Origin: Trichoplax adhaerens
Taxonomy: Eukaryota > Placozoa > Uniplacotomia > Trichoplacea > Trichoplacidae
Direction of reading: 5' to 3'
Assembly (NCBI RefSeq): GCF_000150275.1
Contig: NW_002060973.1
Span: 509,494-553,957, forward strand
DNA: 44,464 nucleotides
A program made the translations under genes and the position numbers. Position 1 is the first letter of the stretch; each line of letters begins with the position of its first letter. Under the pieces are notes generated by a model. It was not told the origin of the DNA, searched no databases, and saw only the letters and a list, made by a program, of their open reading frames with translations. This document shows, in pieces, positions 20,301 to 32,300 of this stretch.

Positions 20301-23300
20301 ATATTTCTACTCTAATAAGTATCTAACACTGTCACAGTAAGACGTCATTATTATTCCCAATTATCACAACACTTGGAGCGAGCTCCGTAAACAGTATCTG
20401 TTAAACTATTATTAAGTATTGATTATTATTATAATACCGATACAGTAAATTTAAAAGGATTAGATTGTATCTAATCTGTACTGATAGAATCTCTTTAGAG
20501 TATTAATTTGGTTAACTTCTAATAGATGAGATGACTTCAGTACTTAAACCTGTTGTAGTTAGCGAAACCTATATAAGCGGTGGGTTTACCGATACTATAT
20601 TAGATTAATATTTTTGAACAGGTTTCGAAGGTCTCGCTGAGTTAAACTCTATCTGCTTTGGAGTACCAATTGATTGGTATTTCAAATAAGAGTAGTGTAG
20701 GATAGAAATTACTCTCTCAATCCTTTTTGTAAGTCAGGGCTATTTCTAGCTCGTAACGTATCTTTAACTACTTTATTAATCATTTCAAGCTAATCAACAC
20801 CTAACAATAAAGCTTGCTTTAAATTTCTGTATTTTGAATCCGCATTGTAATCATAATTAGCCAAAATTGCCATTAATACAACAATTTATAAAGCGACCAA
20901 CACTGACTAAATATTTTGCTATTATTTGTCTGTGAATTTTCAATCTACTATATTCGTAAGAGACTGACTGTGTATTTGAATGTACTTTTATATCATTTGA
21001 TAGCAGATAACTTTGAAAATAACCAATATTTTACATACATTGAAGGCATTCTTAAATTTACATATATAATATATATAAATAAATGTATATTTTATGCCGT
21101 AAATTTGCAGCAGTTTCACCATGTCCTCAAAGTTGTTCCTGTCCGATTGACTCTGTCATAAATTGCCAAAATCCGCTCATGACCACCTTCCCAATCCTAA
21201 CAAAAGTTATGGATAAAGTAACTACTTTGTAAGTATGTTGTATATGGTTTACACAGCCGAATATTCATGTATTTTGCATTAAATTTTACCCATATTGAAC
21301 CATATAGTGCTTTTCAAATTTGTATAACGTAAATTTTAATAGTGTTACGCTATTTTTATTAATCTCAACTCTCTCAATGCTACTTGAAATAGAGATATCA
21401 CTGGTACAAGTATTCAACATATACCTAGACACGGCTTGTCTAATTATCCAAATTTGACTTCCCTGTAAGCTAAACGGAAGTTTATATAATCGCTCCTCAA
21501 AGAAAATCTTTTGCAAAGATAATGATTTTAACGATATACAAAAAATAGTTACCTTATCCATTAATTTTACTAGCAATAAAAATAGCATATGTCACAGGAT
21601 TAAAAGTGAAATTTATTGACTTGAGCAGGTATTTATTTAAAAACAAAATAAAAAATGTCGAAGAAGGAACATTTTCAAACTTACATAAATTGCAATATCT
21701 GTAAGTGATTGTCAATCCAAATTATACAAATATTGTTAGCCCTAGAATCCATTAATTGAAAATAAAGTTCGTTTCTTATAGTAATGATAGCTCCTTTATT
21801 TCACTTATTAAAAGTGCCATTGGAAATGTCAGATTAAACAATTACATTCATTTGATTTAAATTCTTTGTATAGATCCTTGTCTGAAAATCAGTTGAAAAT
21901 CTTGAATTCTTCTAGAATATTTGATGGATTACTAAATTTGGAATACCTGTAAGCTGTATAAAAGTTTAACACTTAGTACGGTAGATCTATATAATTTACT
22001 ATCAGCATACTTTCCTAATACATAGCTACTGTAATTAGCTAAAATCATTATAAACCTATGAAATTTAAAACTTCAAATTCTAGTTATAACGCAGGTAATA
22101 TAATAAAGCATTATTACATTACTATTTAAAAGAATGCACGTAGTATTTAGGATCTCTAAGTAAGTAAACTCTATGCCGCTACTTTAAATATATACTATCC
22201 ATACTTTAATGTATATTAATGATTGATGAAAAATGTAACCTATTGTCTTTTAAGCAAGATTTATTAATAATTTAAATTCGTAAAGACACGATGCCACGTC
22301 CTAAACTTATTTTACTTTGTCTAGGAATCATAGAAATACGTAAAAATAGTGTATTGCGTATTACAAATAGAAAGCGTATTTTAACTTTTAACTTATTTAT
22401 TTCATTAAATTAGGTACTTGCAAAACAATCAAATAGATAGGATTACCAATGGAACATTCCTAAACTTGAATAAGTTAAGATTTCTGTAAGTTTCGTTATA
22501 AATATAATGACGAGATGATCAGGATTAACGGAATATAAATATTGCTGTGCTTTCTACGCTACGTTTATGTAAGATAAATTAAAAGTTACTGAAATAGCTT
22601 AAGAAGGTTTACTAGATAGCAGATACTGTAAGATACAGTAAAAATTCTAAGAATATTTAAAACTTTCGTATTTTTTTAGGAATTACTATATCTCTATAGT
22701 ATGTTAACTCTCTTATTTTAACAGTAAAAAAATTAGCTATGGAAATCGGTTTCATCCGCTCTTCAAGAGCCGTAATAATCAATTAAATTGTTATCAATAT
22801 CTGATGCAGGCTTTTGAATGGGAATCTATTAAATTCTTTGAGTTCTTCAATATTTGAAGGATTAAAAAGCCTGAAATCTTTGTAAGTAAAAAATGTAAAT
22901 TACTTATATTTAAAATAAATCATTCCATTTTGATTTATTAAATCAGTATTAATTCATATTTCTTAAACATTTCAATACTGGCTACATGACATTTGAAATA
23001 AAAGTAATTATAGAATACAGCATATGTGACAGAAAGAATACATGCAAAAGATAGTCTGTTATTTAGCTATGAATATTCAATGTAAAGCGTCTAATACATC
23101 AGTATCGCTAACGTATACTTTTCAAAATATTGAAATTTTGAGAATCCTTACCCTTAAAAACTAATATTGAAAGAGGTTTCATCTTAATGGATTTAGGTAC
23201 TTGCATTCCAATAGAATTGAAGCAATTAAAGATGGGGCTTTTGAAAGTTTGAACATGTTATCTAATCTGTGAGATTTCAACTCGAATAATAAGCATAAAA

Positions 23301-26300
23301 CTCTTTTATATTTTATCTATCCAGTTTAAGAAGAATTTACCGAGCATGCCTAAAATTTCATAATTTCAAATTAGGCCATTTCAACATTCTATTCGAGCTG
23401 TTGGAAAACTAAGCATTTTCATTTTGATAATCTATATATAGCGATTTATCAGATAACATATTACCTGCTTTAAATTCTTCAAGACTGTTTGAGGGATTGG
23501 AAAAACTGAAATATTTGTAAGCTACTTAAACTGTAAGACCGATAACAATAATTTATTGGAAATCGTTTGTAGCTTCCATAATCTAACTTGCAAGCGTAAT
23601 ATCCATCTTTGTCATTGTTCATAACTCTGCAAAATGGCGAGTATATTCAAGCTTATTAAAGACATTGAAGTTTTTTAATTAAACTTAAAAAATTAGCTAT
23701 TAACATACTGTAGATCGACAACACTTAGCTAAACGTAAAATACTGAATTTAAAGCACAATTATCTATCAATTCTTAGCCAAGCGTCAACAATTATAAAAT
23801 AATAAGTAATTAGACTTAGAATCCATACAATACATACAAGAAAGCACCTTAAAACTTATTTTAGGAATTTATTTGTGTTATTAGGTATATCTATAATAAC
23901 AGGATTGAAAAGATCGCAAACGAGCCCTTTGCACAATTAAATAATTTGATAAGGCTGTAAGTAATTTTGTGATGCAACCACTATCTAATTATTTGCGAAT
24001 TAAAATTGGAAGCAATTTTCCTATCTAAGAATTTAATTTCAGCCATTTCTAAAACGTAACGGTACTTACATTATATAAAATCAACCTTAGATCCATCGTA
24101 TGCTTTTCATAGTCTTTTATTATTATCCATTGTAGAGACCTAAATGGGAATTTATTGAACACTATTCATCCTGGAATATTTAAAGGGCTACAAAGATTGA
24201 TTCACCTGTAAGCTAAATGAAATTTTGAATATTGAAATGTACTAACAGACGTTAAAAATTATTAAGGAGCACAATAATGTCTATTCAGTTAGACTGCTAA
24301 GAAATAACTTTTCATTAATGTATGCGTATTGCTGTAATGAATTGGTTTTAATCCATTAAGTTTATTATCCACCAACTCGAAATTTGATTATAAAAAGTGG
24401 GCAGATCTCTAAGATAACACAATTAGGTCAATACTGCATTTAGCCAAAAAGTTTCGTTTATCAATACGTAGCACGCTTATCAGAGAAAAATTTACTTCTC
24501 CTGCTCTCATTAGAATAGTTTTCATTAGCAAAAGATAAACTGGAAAATATTGTAGCTGCAATACGGCACATTTTATAGATTAACCGCAAAATAGATATTC
24601 TACGATTGGAGGTTTAACGTAATAGAATAATCTAAGTCACATAGTGAAAGCTTACTTAAAATTACTGTAGGATATTAATTATACATTGCTACTGAATTAG
24701 CTCAATTATTGGAATTGCTAACATGATGTTTGAGATGATGAAATATAGAAGAGTTCATCTCACAGCTATTTATTGTAGAAGAAAATCCTAAACACATTTT
24801 CAGACGATGTGAACATAAATGAATGAAATCGATATCTTACGTAAAAGAAAATTGATTAAGAATTGAGAGGTTGTCGTTATGAATTTAGGTACATATACCA
24901 AAATAAAATTGTAAGTATCGAAAAAAGAACATTCGCTGGCCTGTATAAATTGACTCACCTGTAAGATGTCTTCTTATATGATTGATTTCCGGCATTTTCT
25001 ATTTTAAATTTATTAAGCAATCTTTCTTCGTGCAATAATATTGCAACGGTTATAATTTCTAAACCAGACTTATCTCCTATCTTATATGAGTTTATACCAC
25101 ATTTGCCTGCAATGTTCTCATAAATACATGATATAGGTCATTGCAAGGAAATCTTTTGCGAGGTTTGAATTCTCCTGGAATATTTGAAGGGATTAGAAGA
25201 TTACGTCACCTGTAAGCTACGTATAAGTATACTGTAATTACATACCTATGTGAATGGCACATTACAAACTACTGGTATCCATTACAGGAAATAAATTAAA
25301 AAAATATTAATTCTGTAATTTTTATAATTATATATCGCTAAAACAATTTTTTTAAGAGTTATGTTGTTTACCGTACAGATAATCGATCATTTTGTAAAAT
25401 GGCTTATTATCGCATTTCACTTATAAATAATCAATTACACAATAACTATTTTTGTCTCATTTTACCTATAAAATAATTAATAAATAAATTTATTTAGATA
25501 TTTAGGAAACAATAAGATAGAAAAAATAGTAGACGGAGCATTCGCAGATCTTTACTGGTTAATGACACTGTGAGTAATCACATTGTTTGATACATTTAAA
25601 TAGCTATTAGATATATGCAGAGTAAAGCTCTTGCGTCATTGTATATGCCAAGATAGATTAGGAACAATTTTATATAGCAAATTTTTTTTCCTGAGGTAGA
25701 CAACCTAAATAATATTGTAATATTCTTTATTGTTAATGAATTACTCAGTGATTTGAAGGACAATTTATTGAAAGCCTTAAACTCCCATAAAATACTGCAA
25801 GGATTATATAACTTAAAGTACCTGTAAGTTTAATCTGTTACCATGGGTAAAAAGTAAGGAATATGAGATACTGCAGTAATCAGTAGCAATTTAATTAATT
25901 ATTTGCTCGCAATTTCGTACAGTACATTCTGCGAGTTATACATGAAGACTGCTGTTGTGCTTTTAGCCTTCTAGTTAACTAAATATACGGTAGATAATTT
26001 CGTAATTACGTAAAAAAGCAATGCTATGATAAAGATTTTACTAAGTAATAGGATTGGTTTTATTAATTATAGATACCTAGACAGAAATCAAATAGAAAGA
26101 ATTACAGATAAAGTTTTTGCCAATTCTAGATTTCTCTATAAATTGTAAGGTGTAATGAATTGACTATAAGACACACTGCTAAAAAATACTGCTACCAATA
26201 TAAATTTGAAAACTTATTTCATTTTGCACCTTATGTAAATTCTCGGCATAACTATTTAAATTATCGTGCGATGATAATTGGAGCAGAAGCTTTGATAGCA

Positions 26301-29300
26301 ACCTGCTGCTTGCTCTGACTTCTCCAGGAGTATTCCAAGGATTAACAAATTTGCAACAATTGTAAGTCATATTTAAATCATTTCCTAGAATAAATAGCTG
26401 CAAGTTGTAGCTCTGAAAGCTTCCAATTATCAATGTTTACTTTAATAAGTAATTTTAGTTCAACTACTTTAATTCGTACTATATGTTTGAAAATTTCGAA
26501 GAGCGAGTGCTCACGCTAATTAGCAATACATTTTATACGGTACGGACTGGATACTAAATAGAAATCTATGATTTACTTTATTATATAGTACTTCAGGTAT
26601 TATCAATAATAAATGAAATTACTGTGTCTCGATAAGTTTCCATTGAGTTTAATCATCTTCGCTCAGGATCTCATATTTCATCGCAGCATTACAAGCTTAC
26701 AATAGTATCATTACTCTAGAGTAATTCTTATTTCTTAGGCTACATACTTCTTAATGTAACTGCGATAAAGTGTTTTCAAATATCAAACCGAAAACTAGTA
26801 TTTCTTATAGAATTCACTTTATTACGCAAAATCTTATTTGCCCAGTAATACCAAGGACTATTGTCACGGTACAAACTACCGAGAAGAATTGAATGACTAA
26901 ATTAAGTACATGTACATTTATATATGGTGATTACAATTAGTTACTTGCAGTGAGAATTACTGAAGCTATAATGTGGCACATTAAATTATGTATTACTGCA
27001 AATAAAATTCTTATCTAGTAATAGAATACAGATCAAGCCCTTGTAATTGAAATTTTGACAATAAGTAGATTGTAGATGTATTGAAAGACTCTGTAATCCG
27101 ATTAGGTAAAATCAGTTAGTACATGTCATTTTCGATAATAATAATTATTGGTACAAGATGTTTCATCAATGTTAGCAACGACCGAAAGGTATTTAAGCCC
27201 GGCGGATGATTGAACAAAATCAGTTCTCTAGTTTTGTGATGTAAAAGCAAAGGCATCTAAGTCGTTGTTAGTATTTAAGGGACGCTGAATCACGAAAAGA
27301 TTCGAAATTTAGAGATTCGTTTTTCGTAAGGCTTGCCGCAAAGCTAATTTGTGACAAATATCCATCTTTAATCATTTATTTACAAATTATGCTTGTGTAT
27401 GTATAACACTTGCATAACATACTTGATGTTAATAAAACGATGGGAATTTTAAGGCAGATGAGTATTGACTACCAGAAGTAAGAGAAAGTATATCATTCTT
27501 AATCTTACTTAAATTTCTATTGTAATTTGGTTAACCCCTACTACAACGTTTCGTTGAGAGCCATATCATAATCATTAGCTGCGAATTATAATGTAGCATT
27601 AACAATATTTAAGTAGATGATGCAGATTGGTACTGCATTCCGAATGTGAGATTGATCATAACTGTTTAAGGAAATACTAAATAGAGACGATAATAGATAT
27701 CTGGTCACACTAAAGGATGAATTTAATCTTATAAATTGTATGAAAATCAGCATTAAAATCTAAAAGGTAATGTCTGAACAATGTTTTATGGACATACGTA
27801 TGCTGGTATTATAGGTATTTGAATGGAAATAAAATATCCCGAATAGCGGATGGAGTTTTTGCACCATTTCGTAATTTAATCCAGCTGTAAGTTGCAGTAC
27901 ATTGATAATCAAAATCAGCTAAAATGGCTAGATTACCTACTAATCCTTACCCTAACCCTATTTCTAATAACAATATATTACTCCTTTCTAATTAATCGTT
28001 GATTAAGTGCTCCTTGAATCACTAGGATAATTTCAGAACGTTTTATAAACCAAACGTATTGTTAATATCTGCTTTCTCGTTACTATTCGATAATATAGAG
28101 GTTACCCTATTTTACTGAACTTAAATTTATTTTCACTTTTCAAGTTTCTGTTCTATAGCATCAATCAGAAGTAATTAATTTTAGTTACGAATTTCTTACC
28201 GATTTTCAGGATGCTTAAGGAAAGTTCATAAACACACTCATAATTTATCGAAAACGATGCTTTGAACCTTCACTATTGCACTTTTAAATACTGTTTTAAA
28301 CCTGTAGTAGATTTATAAAAATTGCAGTAAGTAACATTCAATAATCTGAATGAAAGTAATGCCGATGTTTAGTCTCTGCTCTTCGGTTTATACAACGAAA
28401 AGTTACTCTAGAATTTGAATTATCTCACCTCACCAGTTTACCTTTCATAGAAAGTCTGTAGTAGCCCTAAAATGTTGATTTTTATGTATTACTTGTTAGA
28501 ATGATTACTTCGTATAATATATGGAATATGTAATAGAAATGAAATTATGATTGAATTTAGAAATTACTTTAAAGATAAGAAGTGCAGAAAGGAATTTATC
28601 ATTTTTATGACTAATTAATCTTATAATTTTTCATGCAATGCAATATAATTATTACTAGTCGATTGACAAATAACGGGATACAGAACTTGCAAAATATAAG
28701 CTTTAGGGGCTTAATTAAACTGAGAACCTTGTAAGTCACTAAAAAGCGATCAATGCTATCTCCTGATATTAATAGATTCAGGTTTTTTGTTAGACTGTAA
28801 TATTTGCGTCAGAAATTTCTAAGGAATTTGAATTGTTAGATATATAGAACGGAACAGAATTACGGATATACCGGCTGAAATACTAAAGAATATGCCTGAA
28901 TTGATTAATTTGTAAAGTATTTCAGAGTTCATCAAAATGATTACGCGTACCAGTAATTACGTTACGACCTCCATCAACTTAACTAATAGTGTTCTAGCAT
29001 CTTTATAAATGCTTAATTTAGCAATCTATTTAGATATTTAAATATTCCAATATTGAGTTAATGAATACTTTTTTGATTTATACAAATAAAATAATAGCTA
29101 TGCAGGCACAAATTTGATTACTAAAATAAGCCACAAGTCTTGGGAAGGCACAACTAAAATAAAGATTATGTAAGACAAGATATTTCAACACTTTTAATAT
29201 AAGAGTAGATTGCGTTGTAATCTTTCTGCTTTATGCATAGGTGGTATCAGCTATGTATTTGAAAGTAATTACTATGATAACTAACAATACGTGCACGATT

Positions 29301-32300
29301 TATTTTCTCGTTTCTGGAATAAACCTAGATAAAATATCAGTCGCTATTATGGACGTAATCCAGGGTATAATTCCGTCTTTTATAATAGAAAATTAATCTT
29401 TAGATATCAGTGACTACTTTGCAAGATTACTCTAAAATATTTATTCGACCTTTATTCGACCGGTAAAATTCAAAACTTAAGTCGTTTATACTATATTCAG
29501 TGTAAACCAGTTTAGGTAAAATTATTTTTGATAATAAATTTAAGGACTGATTTCCTTATAGAACATATGAATTAATATAATTATCTGTAGCAGTCACAAT
29601 TGATCCACGAATAACCTCTAGATAAAACTTTAATAAATTTATACTGAACTACAGAGTAATTGTAGCAATAGATTAAGATAACGACATTTAATGACTAATT
29701 TTAAATAATTAGATCATATAGAGCTGTTGACAAAATCGTTGAGTATAGAATATCAAATCTATTTTAGCCAGTGTGTACAAGAGCACTGGCTGCTTTCTAT
29801 CAATCACAATCTCAATCATAATCTCAATCACAAAATTAGAAAAACCAGTTACAGGATATCATATAATTTATATTAGCATAGTTATTATCATAGCAACTCT
29901 TACTAGCAATATGTAGCCTCAAATATAATTATTGTATAGTCTATAATAATTAAAATTTATTAAATTTAAGGTTAATTTTTATACTGGCAAGTCAATAGTT
30001 TTACCCTAGTATAATTTTCTTTTAGCTATCTTTCGAATATTACATAGATGCGTATTGGACTGAAACATTGTTATTCTATCTTTAGAGACCTATCTATCAA
30101 TGCAATTGAGAACTTTAGCAGATTAGCATTTTCCAAACTCACTAATTTGCGAGATTTGTAAGTTATTATTAAATTATTAAGTAGTTGCGCACATAATCCC
30201 TATGAATCCGTTTTTGTCCTTTAAAATTTCTTACGATGAGAAATATGATCATTTCTAGGAGACTAAGTGTTAACAATCTGGCTCATTTGGAAGACTTTAT
30301 GTTTTCTAATCTAGCCAGTCTCATAACTATGTAAGTAAATTGCAATATTCTTGATTGCATACATATATAGTAATGATTGTCAATAACGTATTTTAGTAGT
30401 ACTCTATTACGCGGTTTAAGTACATGCAATAAAAGTTTTAATTTAATATCTATCTCATTTTATCTCATTTTAGCCAGCTACATGGAAATGATTTGCACAT
30501 TATTCGAACTTATTCATTTTATGGACTTTGGAAATTGGAAACTCTGTAATATTATAGCTACTTAAACTTACCAATGCATAAAGATATTATCGCAGCAATT
30601 CTTGTACACATTCTATATATTAATCGCTTAATATGACAGAAAATAAAGCTTAGTGATCTTTTTGACTTAGGATTCTTTATAATAACAAAATTGAAGTAAT
30701 TCAGCCTAGAGCCTTTTCTAATCTAACGAAGCTATCATCCATGTAAGTTATTGTAGTAGTTTATTTATCCGTTCTCTTTGTGCTAATCCTCAGAATTCAA
30801 CATAATCACAAATGTAGTCAAAATAGAGTAGCTGATATTATAATTGCTTAAATACTTACGGCAGCAAATATAATACTATACTTCTTTTGAATTTATAATA
30901 TTCCTTCAATGTCTACTTGTCATAAACTTGTCTTTGTGATCGACTAAACTATTTTACTAGCTATTTAACAAGCTCCTACTAACTAAGGAGATAAAGTAAT
31001 ACTTTGAATTAGACTGACTACTGTCTCATAAGTACCATAAGCGGCTAGAAGTTTGTTTAGCTTTTTAAGAGTCTTTATTCTAAGTTTATACAAAAAGGTA
31101 TGAACCNTTGGTGTGCAACTAAGAGATAGTAACTGAGCAATCAAAATGCTACACTAGCTAACATGTATTTGCCATAAACTAAAGGGGCATTGTTGATATA
31201 TGCTGGCTGTACCATTTTACTTACATTAGCATTAGAATGAGAGATAAGTTTATAATATAACACACTATAGAATCTAATAGTAAACAACCTTAATCAATAT
31301 AAATCACTTAACGATCAATTAAGACCTTGAGAATCAGTACCAAATAAATCATTTAAGAGACTCAAATTAATGATAACTCAATAATAAGTAAGGTTGGTGC
31401 TAAATTAAATATCATAATAAACATAATCATTTCATAGTCTATTATCACTTCCAACTAGAAATTAATTTACACATAACAAGAATTAACATCGTGACTTTAC
31501 TCTACATGACTTTCTAAATGAAAGGAATTAAAATTATTTAATATTTACTCTATCTTTTATTGTATTATTACGGTGCTTTACCACCATAAGGTAATTAATT
31601 ACTAATGTTGTTAACCAATTTTGCCTATACTGAGTCCTGATATTGATTGTAAGATATAATCTTATACTAAACGTAGAAAATGATTAGAGCTCAGTTTGCT
31701 AGAATGCACCAGCGGCTGCTCCAAGAGAGTATAAAAGGAGCGAGCTAACAACGACAAGTTGTTCCGAAATCCAGTAGTCCTAAAGGCTCGCCGAGCAATA
31801 TAAAAAACTTTTAACTAAATACTTTTCGAGTGATTGATTACCTATTCGTAACCGGAGTGCATTATGATATTAGTTACTAGAGGAGTTGACCGTTCACAAA
31901 AAGAAAATTTGTGACATATATGCATAGCTAATGGTTATAAGATATAATTTCCAAAGTAGAAAAGTAGTAAATTCCTTTCTACGCTATCGAAATCAAAATC
32001 ATTCGTGCCTGAGTTAACGTCGAAATTTATATCCTTTATTCATACCACACTTTATTTCACTAATTTCGTTTTTCGTCATGCCACGCTACCGTACTTACGG
32101 TAGTTCCTATGTACCGTATACAGTATAATATTAATGTTCATAAGGATAATACTGAATATATAAGTACTTTATGAAGTAGTTTTATATTTCTATTGCCTTT
32201 TAGCAATCTGTCTTGGAATAGGATAGCGTCTATCAGTAACTATATGTTTAGCGATCTTCCTTCTTTGACAGAATTGTAAGTTGAGTTTGTATTGATATAA

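Larger units (their letters stand above)
18889..20758 (+). repeat. Solo LTR, family gamma, copy 1, interrupted
   Basis: Left part 18889-19155 and right part 20394-20758 together align along the whole of 37832-38452. The outer ends are TGTCACG and TAACG, flanked by an exact duplication TATCT (18884-18888 and 20759-20763). A TATATAA box lies near 20571. The break is at GTATCT, present on both sides of the inserted DNA. Confidence 0.8.
17388..21110. other. First intron of gene B, filled with nested LTRs
   Basis: 3,723 bp. It holds a gamma LTR split by an insertion that itself contains a beta LTR (18889-20758). The parts 17388-18883 and 20764-21110 show no supported exon, apart from a Cys-rich stretch at 17438-17485 discussed as a possible relic module. 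Confidence 0.55.

Noticed and set aside
20916-21161. 81-codon frame overlapping the LRR cap exon, possible alternative start of gene B
   Set aside because: It reads the cap exon in a different frame from the Cys-rich one and lacks a convincing signal peptide.
27945-27962. Telomere-like TACCCTAACCCTA
   Set aside because: Only about two units of the hexamer, so not evidence of a telomere or an interstitial array.
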